A DNA stretch of 64,000 nucleotides from CSP1-4 sp963777975 (GCA_963777975.1 CAVZSO010000011.1:1-64000), one strand, 5' to 3'. Counted from the stretch's first letter, positions 21,267-30,450 are shown. Notes: generated by a model from the letters alone, not told the origin. A program made the numbers and translations.

Positions 21267-23152
21267 TCAGGGGTTGAGGGACGAGAAGTAGTCGCGCACG
21301 TAGTCCTTGACGCCGAGCGGCACGACGCTGCGATCGAGGCTCGTGATGGCGAAGTCATAGAAGTCCTGGTAGACGTCCGTGTACGGCACGAAGGCATCGC
21401 TGGGCACGCCCTGGCCGGTGCCCTGGCCCTGCTGCGTCTGCCCGTCGCCGCCGGAACCTGCGACGTAGGACGGGTCACCGGGACGACCGAGTCGATCGAA
21501 GTCGGCGAAGATCTTGTCCAGGTCGCCCGTGCCGAACTGCTTGTTGCCGCTCGTCGGACCCCGGAACTGGCCGTTCGAACCCGTGCCGCTGCCGAGGAAG
21601 CGGGCGCTCGAGCCGCCTCCACCCAGGCTGCCCTGACCCTGGCCCTGACCCTGGCCCTGGCCTTGACCCTGACCCTGACCTTGACCCTGGCCCTGACCTT
21701 GACCCTGGCCTTGACCTTGACCTTGACCCTGACCCTGGCCCTGACCTTGACCCTGGCCCTGGCCCTGACCTTGCCCAGCGCCTGGACTCTGCCCGGGCTG
21801 GCCTTGACCTTGACCTTGCCCGACGCCCGGGCTCTGCCCGGGCTGACCCTGGCCCTGGCCTTGCCCCTGGCCGGTGCCCGGGCTCTGGCCAGGTTGCTGA
21901 GGCCTGGCCCGTGCCCTGCCCGGCGGCGCCCGCGATGGTGCGTCGAGCGTCCTGGAGATCGTTCGCTGTGCGGGCAAGATCGCGCTGGAGCTCCACGTCG
22001 CGGCCCGCCCGGTCCAGCTGCTCACCGAGCTGCCGGAGCGCGTCCTGCGCGCCGACAGCGTCGCCCCGTGCGAGCGCCTGCGCCGCGTCGCGCACCGCAC
22101 CCTGAGCGCTGGCCCCGGCCTGGCGAGCGACACCCTCGAGGGCTGCCAGCTCTGCCGCGAGGCGCTCCCGCTCGGCGGGCGTCAGCTCGTCGGCGCGATC
22201 GGCGAGTCGATCGGCGTCCTTGGCGCCCTGCTGCGGGGATCCGTCGGGATTGCTGTCGCTGCCCGGACTGCAGCCGGCTGACGCTGCGCGCGAGCGAGGC
22301 GAGGGCCGCCGCACGCTGCTCGTTGCTCGGATCGAGGCGTGCCCGGAGCGCATCCTCGAGGGATCCGAGCCTGGCCAGCTGCGCTTCGAGATCCTCCGGC
22401 CGCTCTCGCAGCTCGCGGCTGATTCGCCGCAGCTCCTCGGCGATGTCGGCGCGCGGATCATCGGCGGTCCGACCCTCGCTCAGCCGATCTGCTGTCTGCT
22501 CGAGGCGCTCCGCCTGCCGCTCGGCGGCTTCCCGTTGGCGCTCGCGTTGGGCCAGCGTGTCCGTCTGGGGATTGGGCAGCACGAGGGCCGGGATCAGCAC
22601 CAACGCGAGGATGGCGGCCACCCGCGCCGGGCGACGCGGCAGTCGTGGCGGAAAGGCATGACGGTCGGCCGCGCGAAGGCTGCCCAGGGCGTCGCGACGC
22701 TGGAGCCTGACGAAGTCGGCGTAGGTCGCCGTCTCGCGCGCGAGCTCCGCATCGGCCGCCGGGTCCATGGTGCGACCCGCGCCGTCGGGCGCATCCCCCG
22801 TTTCCATCGTCATCGTCAGCTCGGGCGACCGCAGCGCGATCTCGAGCGCGGACGAGAGCCGGTCGCGGAGACCCTGCTCGCCGTCGAGGGCCAGCGCCGT
22901 CTCGGCGACCGTCGGTCGCACGCGCACGGCATCGATGAGCAGGGCGACGACGCCGACGACCGGGATCGCCAGCGCCGCACTCCATGCCCATCCGAGCGGC
23001 ACCAGCCGTCCGGCAACGGCGAGGACGAGCTCCAGCGCCACGACGAGTGCCGCCAGCCAGGTCGCGTCGCGGACGATCCGGCGCAACCAGAGACGGCGTC
23101 GGAAGGGTGCCAGGCCGGAGCGGATGGCGACCAGCGCCGGATCGAGCGTCAT
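21267..23152 (-). pseudogene. DUF4175-like membrane/coiled-coil protein with long Gly-Gln repeat, reading frame broken twice
   Basis: Start ATG 23150-23152, overlapping the permease stop at 23149. Two N-terminal membrane segments (TWLAALVVALELVLAVAG; SAALAIPVVGVVALLIDAV) precede an RDRLSSALEIAL region, and a further hydrophobic segment is VAAILALVLIPALVLP. A long charged helical region rich in Arg/Glu follows (REAAERQAERLEQTADRLSE). The frame breaks near 22270 and again near 21905. The last third is a Gly-Gln repeat tract and a conserved end (VPLGVKDYVRDYFSSLNP). Proteins of this layout occur in MoxR/vWA operons. The function is unknown; the coiled coil and repeat suggest an extended periplasmic or surface-associated spacer. 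Confidence 0.7.
21628..21777 (-). repeat. Hexanucleotide tandem repeat encoding about 25 Gly-Gln units
   Basis: About 150 bases of near-perfect six-base repeats (GGNCAR on the minus strand) encode an uninterrupted (GQ)n tract. Shorter imperfect blocks with PGQSPG spacers extend to about 21900. Third-position variation (GGC/GGT, CAG/CAA) shows that the amino-acid pattern is kept rather than the exact DNA. Such a tract is prone to slippage. Confidence 0.9.
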
Positions 23153-24408
23153 GGCGCTGGCTTCGGGGTCCGTCGCCATCGGGGCCGGCGCGAACCCCGA
23201 CGGCTGGGCATCACGAGGCGCGACGAGACGAGCGTCAGCACCACTGCCAGGATCAGGAAGGCGGCAGCGGACTGTGGCCAGAACGTGTCTCGCGGGAAGC
23301 CCGTCAGGGTCTGCGAGGGCCCGACGTCGAAGGCCGGTTTGCCGGCGATGACGCATCTGGCGTTCGGCGGGCACGCGCCGTCGGGCACGAAGCCCGCGAT
23401 GGCCACCGCGTTGGCCGCCCCGACCTGGAGGGCGGCTGACGCATCGTCGACCACGACGCCGGGCATGGGGACCGGCTCGGGCATCGGCTTCAGGCACTGA
23501 TCGGACGGACAGTCGATGCTGCCGGAGCTGCCGAAGTAGGGCTTGCCCGTGACCGCGCTCATGACCAGGCAGGCATCGGAGGAACCGGAAACGGCGGTCA
23601 CGCAGACGAGGTCCATGTCGGCCACGAAGGGGTTCAGCCAGAGCAGCTGCTGAGCCGGGCGACCGGTGGCGGCGCCGGTGCCCGGGATGAAGCCGCCGGG
23701 GGCACTGACGCCCGACGTCGCATAGAGGAAGTACCAGACGACCCAGGTCCCCGCCGTCAGGGCGAGGATGGTCAGATAGGTCAAGACCGTCGCGACCTGC
23801 GTGCGCTTGACGAGCGCCGAGATGAACAACCCGATGGCGCCGAAGCCGACTGCGAAGCAGACCAGCAGCAGGTAGCCGCGCAGGAGATCGTCGGGCCCGA
23901 CGCCGCCGAACAGGAAGACGACGGCGGCCATCGGGAGCGAGGCGAAGATGAGCAGGAAGACGTAGGCCAGGGCCGCCCCGAGCTTGCCGAGGACGAGCCC
24001 GAGGCTGCTGAGCGGGGTGGTGACCAACAGGTCCAGGGTCTGCTTCTCGCGCTCGAGCGAGATGGCTCCCGTCGTGAAGGCCGGCGCGAGGACCGCCACG
24101 AGCACCGTCTCGACCAGCAGCAGCCCGGTGAACAGGGCCTGGCCGATCTGCGCCGCCAGCGCGACCGGCGCGACGCCGAAGCCCGTGAAGAACGACTGGC
24201 TGGCCGCGGCGTCCTTCTGGAACTCGTATATCCCCCACGAGAAGATCGCCAGCAAGATGAGGTAGAGCGTCAGGACGGCGAAGGCGCGACGCCCACGCAT
24301 GCGGCCCCGCAGCTCCTTGGTGCCGACGGCGACGATCCCGATACCGAGGCGCTGGAAGGCATCGCCGAGGCGACGCAGCGGGTTGCGGTGCTGCGTCGTG
24401 GCGATCAT
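23149..24408 (-). CDS. ABC transporter permease (ABC-2/GldF type)
   Basis: A 419-residue integral membrane protein. A first segment near residues 45-60 (AVLTLYLILLAIFSWGIY) is followed by the ABC-2 signature block LAPAFTTGAISLEREKQTLDLLVTTPLSS. Four further segments follow (LAYVFLLIFASLPMAAVVFLF, LLVCFAVGFGAIGLFISAL, VLTYLTILALTAGTWVVWYFLY, and a final one near residue 385). A large extracytoplasmic loop between the last two carries six cysteines (CVTAV, SDACLV, CPSDQCL, GACPPNARC), probably disulfide-bonded. It overlaps the ATPase stop by four bases (ATGA). It pairs with the ATPase at 24405-25385; the exported substrate is unknown. Confidence 0.85.
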   Translation of the reverse strand: MIATTQHRNPLRRLGDAFQRLGIGIVAVGTKELRGRMRGRRAFAVLTLYLILLAIFSWGIYEFQKDAAASQSFFTGFGVAPVALAAQIGQALFTGLLLVETVLVAVLAPAFTTGAISLEREKQTLDLLVTTPLSSLGLVLGKLGAALAYVFLLIFASLPMAAVVFLFGGVGPDDLLRGYLLLVCFAVGFGAIGLFISALVKRTQVATVLTYLTILALTAGTWVVWYFLYATSGVSAPGGFIPGTGAATGRPAQQLLWLNPFVADMDLVCVTAVSGSSDACLVMSAVTGKPYFGSSGSIDCPSDQCLKPMPEPVPMPGVVVDDASAALQVGAANAVAIAGFVPDGACPPNARCVIAGKPAFDVGPSQTLTGFPRDTFWPQSAAAFLILAVVLTLVSSRLVMPSRRGSRRPRWRRTPKPAP

Positions 24409-25385
24409 CGGTCGCTCCCGCTGGCGGCGGCGTCGGTTTCGCCGGCTTCTCGCGACGTGACCTGCAGGAAGAGCTCCTCGAGGTCCGACGCCGCACGACT
24501 GAAGACGACCACGCGGTGGCCGGCAGCGATGACCCGGGCCAGCAGTGCCGCGCTCGCGTCGTCGTCGCCCTTGAAGGCGATCTCCAGCCAGCCATCGTCG
24601 AGCTGCTCGACGCCGACGACGAGGCCGTCGCCGCGGAAGAACTCAGCGGCGGCAAGGCGCGCGGCGTCGTCACCGAGGACGCGAACCTTGAGCACGGCCC
24701 CCGCCCGCAGCCGTGCCTCGATGTCGGCCACGCGCCCCGATGCCAGGACGCGTCCGTGGTCGATGATGGTCACGCTCGTGCACAGCTCCTCGAGCTCGGG
24801 CAGGATGTGACTGCTGATGACGATGGTCTTGCCCAGCGCGCGCAGCTCGCGCAGCAGCTCGCGGAGCTCGACCCGCGCCCGCGGATCGAGACCCGACGCC
24901 GGCTCGTCGAGGAGCAGGACACTCGGATCGTGGACGAGCGTATGCGCCAGGCAGAGGCGCTGCTGCATGCCGCGGCTGAGCGCTTGCACGGATGCGTCGC
25001 GCTTGTCGGCCAGGTCGACCAGCTCCAGCAGATCGCCGATCATCTGCCGCCGACGCGTCGCCGGCAGGCCGTAGCAGCGAGCGAAGAAGTCCAGGTACTC
25101 CCAGACCTTCATGTCGTCGTAGACACCGAAGGCGTCGGGCATGTAGCCGATGACGCGACGGACCGCGTCGGGATCCCTGATGACGTCGACGCCCGCGATC
25201 TCGGCCTGGCCGGAGGTCGGCGCCAGCACCGTGGCCAGCATCTTGAGCGTCGTCGTCTTGCCCGCGCCGTTGGGTCCCACGAGGCCGTGGATCTCGCCGG
25301 GCGCGACCTCCAGGTCGACGCCGGCAACGGCCAGCGTCCCGTCGTAGCGCTTGACCAAGCCCTCGGTCCGGACGGCGAAGGTCAC
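24405..25385 (-). CDS. ABC transporter ATP-binding protein
   Basis: A 326-residue ATPase with Walker A GLVGPNGAGKTTT (about residues 35-46), Q-loop region GYMPDAFGVYDD, signature ALSRGMQQRL (near 134), Walker B VLLLDEPASGLDP (near 155) and H-loop VISSHI. The C-terminal ~90 residues form an extra alpha/beta domain, common in ABC-2 exporters. It acts at the inner membrane with the next gene's permease. It is joined by ATGA overlaps to both neighbours in the MoxR operon, implying that the transporter and the MoxR/vWA proteins are produced together. Confidence 0.92.
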   Translation of the reverse strand: MTFAVRTEGLVKRYDGTLAVAGVDLEVAPGEIHGLVGPNGAGKTTTLKMLATVLAPTSGQAEIAGVDVIRDPDAVRRVIGYMPDAFGVYDDMKVWEYLDFFARCYGLPATRRRQMIGDLLELVDLADKRDASVQALSRGMQQRLCLAHTLVHDPSVLLLDEPASGLDPRARVELRELLRELRALGKTIVISSHILPELEELCTSVTIIDHGRVLASGRVADIEARLRAGAVLKVRVLGDDAARLAAAEFFRGDGLVVGVEQLDDGWLEIAFKGDDDASAALLARVIAAGHRVVVFSRAASDLEELFLQVTSREAGETDAAASGSDR

Positions 25386-27826
25386 GGCAGGCTCCCCTCG
25401 AGCTGGGTCGCGAGCGAGAAGTAGGTGCTCCCGTTGTTCGGCACCACGCGGCTGACGAAACGCGCCAGGAGGTGGCCGGCCGAGTCGACGTACCGCTCGG
25501 GCTCGGCGATCGAGACGGCCGTGCCCGGGCTCATGTGGGCGAACTCCATCCAGCGACCGCTCGTCCGGTCGAAGAGCTGGATCTCGGGCATCCCATCGAG
25601 CGGAGCCGCGCCGCCGGCCTCGCCGACAGGGTCGTCCTGGTCCGGCTGCTGGTCGTCGGGCAGCGGGCTGGTCGACGCGCCGGCCTGACCGGACACGAAG
25701 CCAGGATCGCCCGGCGTCATGGACAGCGACAGTCGGGTCGGGACGAACGCGCCATCGAAGGGGATGGGCGCGAAGTCGACGACCATCGAGCCGCGGCTGA
25801 GCGAGAAGGCGTTGCCCTGGTCGAATCCCTCGGCGGCGTCGGTCGTCACGACGGTGTGGCTGATGAGCTCATCTGGAAAGGTCGTCTTGCCGCCGACATC
25901 GATCCCCAGCGGCAGGACGTAGACGGCGTCACCGACGTGGGTGGCTCCTTCGTCGCCGATGTCGACGGCCAGCGGCGAGCCGCCCGGCCGCCAGCCCACG
26001 AGGGCCGGCGCCTGGCCGGTGGCGGCCCCGACGAGGGTCGAGAAGCGACCGTTGAACTGCGTCAACTGGTCGATGACGGCGCGACGGGTGGTGATCGTCC
26101 GGTCGCGATCGGTGGTGCCGCCGGTGTAGGCGCCGAATATCCGATCGCTGATACCGGCGCCGAACGCCTGGCCGCTGCCGAGCGCAAGGCTGACCTTGGC
26201 CGAAGCGCCTGGGGCGAGGTCGCCCAGCTTCGCGAGGCTGCCGCCGTAGACCAGCGCGGCGTCCTCGACCGTCTCATCCGACGCGTTGGTGACGGTGCCA
26301 TCGAGGCGTCCTTCGCGCAGCTTCAGGACGGCCTCGACCTTGGGCACCGGCAACGCGGCCTCCGCGCGGAAGCCACGCAGGCTGCCGAAGCCGACGGCGT
26401 AGCCACGTACCACGGCCGGATCACCGAGCAGGATGTCGAGCGGCGCCCCGCCGACACCCTGCTGCTGGATGCTGATGGGGTTGGAGAGCAGGGCGCCACC
26501 ACCGACGCGGACGTCGAACGTCCGGCGTGATGGCGAGAAGACGCCGACGTAGACCTGTCCGAGCCCGGACTCGGCCCCGGCCGCGCCGCGCACGATGGCG
26601 ATGGTGTTGACGATCGTGTCGCTGCCCTTCAGGGCACGGCCGAGCCCGAAGGCGCCGACCGAGAAGATGACGATGAGGACCGGCATCGTGACCCATGCCC
26701 ATTCGCGACGGTCGAGTCGTCGCAGGACCAGGTAGTTGATGGGGCCGACGAGGACGATGTAGGCGACGAGCAGCCCGGCCAGCTGCTCCAACGGTGGCAG
26801 GCCGACCGCCGGCAGGTTGTTGAGAGCGCCGACGATGCCACTGTCGTCGGGCAGGGCGAGGGGGTTGACGACCGCCGATGCGGCGAGCGGCATCGCTCGC
26901 CGCCAGAGGGCCTGAGCGGCCGGCGTACCGGCGATGCCGTCGGCCGTGGGATCGATGCCGATGATCATCGCCCGGCCCTGGCCCACGGTTCGCTCGGCGG
27001 CGATGACGCTGTCGCCCGCGCGACCGATGACGGAGCCTTCGATGAGCGTGCCGCCCAGCGCGGGAACGTCGTGCGTCAGATCCGAGCTGCCGCTGATCAG
27101 CGTGTCGACCTCCTGCGGCGTGGCGTCGACGGTGCCCGTCGGGCGGTACGGCAGAAGGTCATCTGGCAGGCTGCCGAGCGTCGTAGCGCCCGTCGAGCCG
27201 CCCAGGATGACCAGCCGGCCGCCAAGGCCCAGCCAGGTGCGCAGCGCGGACAGCTGCTCCGGCTGGAGCTTGGCGGTGTCGACGTCCTGCCAGACCAGGC
27301 GGTCGATGGCGGACCACGCCTCGACGCGAGCGGGCAGGTCCTCCGGTGCCAGGGATACGATCGCCGGCGCCGCGACCCGGGGATCCGCCAACGCGCTGGT
27401 CAGGGCGGCTACGAGCGGGCCGGGCTCTTCGGCCACGACACCGATGACCGATTGATACTGATCGTGAGCCGTGATCGGCACGTTGGCCTTGGCGATCGAT
27501 CGCCCGTCGGATACGAGCGTGACGCCGAGGTCGCGCCCGAAGATGGAAGGCTGGGCGTAGAGCACGTAGCGCTTGCGTGAGCCGGTCGGCAGGTCGACCA
27601 GGGCGGCGTAGGATGAGGAGGCGGCCTGATCGCTGGCGAGGCGAAGCTCGCCGCTGATGGCCGGTCCATCGTTGGCCACGTCGACCTCGATGGCTGACCA
27701 GGCTCCGACCCGGACATTGCCGCCCGCCAGCGAGCGCGCGGTCATGGTCACGTCGGCGGCGAAGGTCACAGGCGCCAGCCAGGCGAGGGCGATGAGCGCG
27801 GCGACGAGGGGGACGAGACGACGCAT
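25382..27826 (-). CDS. Large secreted/membrane protein, first gene of MoxR/ABC operon
   Basis: An 814-residue protein with a cleavable signal (residues 1-23, LVALIALAWLAPVTFA-like, AD cut site). The extracytoplasmic N-terminal region begins with a beta-sandwich (ARSLAGGNVRVGAWSAIEVDV). A GATase-like domain (LRTWLGLGGRLVILGGS) leads to two adjacent membrane segments near residues 340-395 (LLVAYIVLVGPINYLVLRRLD; VTMPVLIVIFSVGAFGLGRAL). A second large beta-rich domain follows, with an acidic linker (PDDQQPDQDDPVGEAGG). The start ATG has GAGG close upstream. I recognise no named family, but similar proteins precede ABC/MoxR gene sets. It is probably a surface-exposed partner of the system. Confidence 0.72.
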   Translation of the reverse strand: MRRLVPLVAALIALAWLAPVTFAADVTMTARSLAGGNVRVGAWSAIEVDVANDGPAISGELRLASDQAASSSYAALVDLPTGSRKRYVLYAQPSIFGRDLGVTLVSDGRSIAKANVPITAHDQYQSVIGVVAEEPGPLVAALTSALADPRVAAPAIVSLAPEDLPARVEAWSAIDRLVWQDVDTAKLQPEQLSALRTWLGLGGRLVILGGSTGATTLGSLPDDLLPYRPTGTVDATPQEVDTLISGSSDLTHDVPALGGTLIEGSVIGRAGDSVIAAERTVGQGRAMIIGIDPTADGIAGTPAAQALWRRAMPLAASAVVNPLALPDDSGIVGALNNLPAVGLPPLEQLAGLLVAYIVLVGPINYLVLRRLDRREWAWVTMPVLIVIFSVGAFGLGRALKGSDTIVNTIAIVRGAAGAESGLGQVYVGVFSPSRRTFDVRVGGGALLSNPISIQQQGVGGAPLDILLGDPAVVRGYAVGFGSLRGFRAEAALPVPKVEAVLKLREGRLDGTVTNASDETVEDAALVYGGSLAKLGDLAPGASAKVSLALGSGQAFGAGISDRIFGAYTGGTTDRDRTITTRRAVIDQLTQFNGRFSTLVGAATGQAPALVGWRPGGSPLAVDIGDEGATHVGDAVYVLPLGIDVGGKTTFPDELISHTVVTTDAAEGFDQGNAFSLSRGSMVVDFAPIPFDGAFVPTRLSLSMTPGDPGFVSGQAGASTSPLPDDQQPDQDDPVGEAGGAAPLDGMPEIQLFDRTSGRWMEFAHMSPGTAVSIAEPERYVDSAGHLLARFVSRVVPNNGSTYFSLATQLEGSLP

Positions 27827-28008
27827 CGGGCCTCAGTCTGCGGGGCTATGTCCAGTCGGGTCCTCGGCTAGACGTCGGACCCAGGGTCAAAGTTGCGTCA
27901 CCCGGCGGCAGCGGCTGATGACGCCGAGCGGAGGACTGGCCATCGGCCGCTGCCGGCGCTGGAGGACCATGGGCATCGCGTCGCAAACGCGGCTACCATT
28001 GGCCGCCC
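27827..28008. promoter_or_regulatory. Divergent promoter region of MoxR operon and DUF1015 gene
   Basis: These 182 bases must hold the promoter of the eight-gene minus-strand operon. On the plus strand, TACCAT (27994-27999) lies nine bases before the GTG of the DUF1015 gene. The minus-strand promoter was not clearly identified. Confidence 0.4.
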
Positions 28009-29331
28009 GTGCCCACGCTGCGACCCTTCCGCGCCCTGCGCTATGACCCGGCCGCCGTCGGCGACCTGGCCGACGTCATCAGCCCTCCGTATGACGTCAT
28101 CTCTCCAGAGCTCCAGGCTCGCCTGGTCGGTCGTCACCCGCGCAACTCCGTCCGGCTCGACCTGCCGCCCTCGCAGCCAGGAGATGGCCCGGACGACCGT
28201 TACCGGCGGGCGGCCGCGGCCTTCGTCTCCTGGCGGACCGACGGCACCCTGCGCAAGGACCTGAGGCCGTCGCTCTACGCCTACGAGCTAGCCTACCGCC
28301 CGCCGGGCGCCACGACGGAACGGCTGCAGCGCGGCTTCTTCGCCCGGCTCACGCTCGAAGCGCTCGGACTGGCCAGCGGCGTCCTGGCGCATGAGCGGAC
28401 GCTCGGCGGCCCGAAGGCCGATCGACTGGCGCTGCTGAGCGCCACTGGCGCCAACTTCAGCCCGGTCGTCGGGCTCTACCGCTCGCCGCTTGGCGAGAGT
28501 GGCGAGATCCTCGAGACGATCACCGCCACCCAGCCCGACGAGTCCGTCGTCGACGACGACGACGTCCGTCATCGGGTCTGGGTCGTGCCGGCCGGAGCGC
28601 GTGGCGATGGAGGTCCGGCCGATCGACTCATCGCCCTGGCCGAGGTCGGGCCGATCGTCATCGCCGACGGCCATCATCGCTATGCCACGGCCCTCGAGTA
28701 TCGCGACGGGCGCGGCGCCCGCCGAGCCTGCACGGAAGATCCGCCCTACGAGACCATCTTCATCCTGCTCTTCGACCTCGCTGCCACCGAGCTGACCATC
28801 CTGCCGACCCATCGGGTGGTCGACGGCGTCCCGACCGGTGAGACGTTGATGAGCAGGCTGTCCGCGCTGTTCGAGGTCGAGCGCCTGGCGTCGAGGGACG
28901 ATCTGACAGGCGCGTTCTTGCCGGCCGCGCGAACGACCGAGGCGGACACCGCGGGGACGCGTATCGGCGTCTGGTCAGCTGGGCTGGCAGCCGTGCTCCG
29001 GCCCCGCCCCGGCGCGCTCGACGCGCTCCTCGACCGCCAGGCCACGCCGGCCACCCGAACCCTCGGTGTGACCGTCCTCGAGGCCGCCATGTTCGCGATC
29101 TACGGGCTCGATCAGGCCGCCCTCGCGCGCGGTGAGCGTGTGCGCTACGTGAAGGGCGCGGTCGAAGCCGTCGATGCCGCAGGCCCGTCGGGCACGGCGT
29201 TCCTGCTCGATCCGACGCCGGCCGAGGAGGTCGTCCGTGTCGCGCAGGCCGGCGAGCTGATGCCCCAGAAGTCGACCTATTTCAGCCCCAAGCCGGTGAC
29301 CGGCCTGCTCTTCGCTCCGGGAGAATGGTGA
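28009..29331 (+). CDS. DUF1015 family protein
   Basis: A 440-residue cytosolic protein. The N-terminus PFRALRYDPAAVGDLADVIS with PPYDVIS is the DUF1015 signature. Further conserved blocks are RGFFARLTLE, HERTLGGPKADRL, VIADGHHRYATALEYRD and a C-terminal PQKSTYFSPKPVTGLLF. Some DUF1015 proteins have been described as free-serine kinases (recalled, not checked), so that is a possibility only. The GTG start is nine bases after the -10-like TACCAT. The ATG of the next gene lies seven bases inside its 3' end, so the two are co-translated. Confidence 0.85.
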   Translation: MPTLRPFRALRYDPAAVGDLADVISPPYDVISPELQARLVGRHPRNSVRLDLPPSQPGDGPDDRYRRAAAAFVSWRTDGTLRKDLRPSLYAYELAYRPPGATTERLQRGFFARLTLEALGLASGVLAHERTLGGPKADRLALLSATGANFSPVVGLYRSPLGESGEILETITATQPDESVVDDDDVRHRVWVVPAGARGDGGPADRLIALAEVGPIVIADGHHRYATALEYRDGRGARRACTEDPPYETIFILLFDLAATELTILPTHRVVDGVPTGETLMSRLSALFEVERLASRDDLTGAFLPAARTTEADTAGTRIGVWSAGLAAVLRPRPGALDALLDRQATPATRTLGVTVLEAAMFAIYGLDQAALARGERVRYVKGAVEAVDAAGPSGTAFLLDPTPAEEVVRVAQAGELMPQKSTYFSPKPVTGLLFAPGEW

Positions 29332-30215
29332 ACCAGATGGACCGAGACCTCGAAGCCCCCATCGAGCTGGCGCGCCGACCAGCCGAGCGACCGGTCGGCA
29401 CCCGCCCCGTCCGCAAGGACGAGATCGACCTGCTCGAACGCGGCATCCACATCGAGTCGTGGCTGCCGGAACGGCGAACCAGGCGCAAGCCGTTGCTGCT
29501 CGTCCACGGGGAGCTGGCCGGGTCCTGGGTCTGGCACCGCTATCAGGAGTTCTTCGCGCAGCGCGGCTGGGAGGCGCACGCGGTCAATCTGCGTGGCCAC
29601 TACTGGTCCGATACCGCCGACTACGAGACGCTCGACTTCGCGACCTACGTCGGTGACGTCACGGCGGCGGCGCAGCGGCTCGGCGGCGACGTGGTCCTCA
29701 TCGGACACGGCTACGGCGCACTGGCCGCGCTGAAGACCGCCGAGATGCCGTTGGCCAGCGGCCTGGTGCTCATCAGCCCCGCCCTGCCGGCCGCGTTGCG
29801 GGTCCCGGCCAAGCCCCACCAGCTGCGCGCCGTGCCTGAGATCTACCGCCGCGATCAGGTCGGCTGGGCGGGTCTACCCGAGGCGATCCGCCGACGCAAC
29901 CCCGACCTCAACGTGGCCGACGTGCTCCGCATCCAGCACATGATGGGTGCCGAGTCGGGGCTCGCCCGCCGCGATGTCATCTCCGGGGTGGCGGTCGATC
30001 GCGGCCGCCTCGCGGAGGAGCTGCCGACGCTGGTCATCGGTGGCGGGCTCGACCACGAGTTCCCTGAGCCGGAGTCGGAGCGCCTGGCGGAGTGGCTGGG
30101 CGCGGAATACCAGCCCTATGGCGCCCACTCGCACTACGGCCTCGTCATCGGGGAGGACGCCTTCGAGCAGGTCGCCGCCGCCATCCGCGGGTTCCTCGAC
30201 GCCCATCGCCTGTAG
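29325..30215 (+). CDS. Alpha/beta-hydrolase fold protein with Gly at the nucleophile position
   Basis: A 296-residue alpha/beta-hydrolase: oxyanion strand LLLVHGELAGSWVWHRYQ (near residue 57), nucleophile elbow LIGHGYGALAAL (residues 125-135), acid strand VIGGGLDHEFPEPE, and C-terminal His in GAHSHYGLV. In the elbow GxSxG, the Ser position is Gly129 (G-H-G-Y-G). The classical catalytic triad is therefore missing its nucleophile, and it may be a non-hydrolytic or binding member. The start overlaps the DUF1015 gene end; an in-frame ATG at 29337 is an alternative. Both genes probably form one transcript. Confidence 0.8.
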   Translation: MVNQMDRDLEAPIELARRPAERPVGTRPVRKDEIDLLERGIHIESWLPERRTRRKPLLLVHGELAGSWVWHRYQEFFAQRGWEAHAVNLRGHYWSDTADYETLDFATYVGDVTAAAQRLGGDVVLIGHGYGALAALKTAEMPLASGLVLISPALPAALRVPAKPHQLRAVPEIYRRDQVGWAGLPEAIRRRNPDLNVADVLRIQHMMGAESGLARRDVISGVAVDRGRLAEELPTLVIGGGLDHEFPEPESERLAEWLGAEYQPYGAHSHYGLVIGEDAFEQVAAAIRGFLDAHRL

Positions 30216-30269
30216 CTCCGAACTCGCCCGTGGAGGGATGTCCGGGGTCGCCCGAGCGCGACGCCATGC

Positions 30270-30275
30270 TAGACT
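30270..30275 (+). promoter_or_regulatory. -10 box upstream of tRNA-Glu
   Basis: TAGACT lies 34 bases before the tRNA 5' end and matches the -10 form seen at other genes in this window. A -35 element is not obvious. Confidence 0.45.
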
Positions 30276-30309
30276 CTCGTGCCCACGGGCCGCACCGCCC
30301 GTGCTGCTC

Positions 30310-30386
30310 GCCGCATTCGTCTAGAGGCCCAGGACACCGCCCTCTCAAGGCGGAGATCATCGGTTCGAATCCGATATGCGGTACCA
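30310..30386 (+). tRNA. tRNA-Glu (anticodon CTC)
   Basis: A full cloverleaf. Acceptor GCCGCAT pairs with ATGCGGT (one G-U at the end), the anticodon stem is CCGCC/GGCGG with loop CTCTCAA (anticodon CTC, reads GAG), and the T arm is ATCGG-TTCGAAT-CCGAT. CCA is encoded at 30384-30386. It is followed by a strong hairpin and then a D-glutamate-type catabolic gene pair. Confidence 0.95.
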
Positions 30387-30399
30387 GCTGAACATCCCT

Positions 30400-30429
30400 G
30401 ACGCCCCCGGACCGCGCCCCGGGGGCGTC
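30400..30429 (+). terminator. Hairpin terminator after tRNA-Glu
   Basis: A perfect 11-bp stem, GACGCCCCCGG (30400-30410) with CCGGGGGCGTC (30419-30429), and an 8-base loop, 13 bases after the tRNA. The T-tract after it is weak, so termination is probable rather than certain. Confidence 0.7.
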
Positions 30430-30437
30430 TTCATGTC

Positions 30438-30443
30438 TAGACT
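30438..30443 (+). promoter_or_regulatory. -10 box of the DgcN-like gene (leaderless start)
   Basis: TAGACT ends seven bases before ATG 30451, directly downstream of the tRNA terminator. It supports 30451 as the true start of the next gene. Confidence 0.5.
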
Positions 30444-30450
30444 GCGGGCC

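Noticed and set aside
21663..22661. Plus-strand ORF encoding alternating Leu-Thr repeats
   Set aside because: It is the complement of the Gly-Gln repeat. The minus-strand reading has the conserved C-terminus, and the repeat's codon variation preserves GQ.
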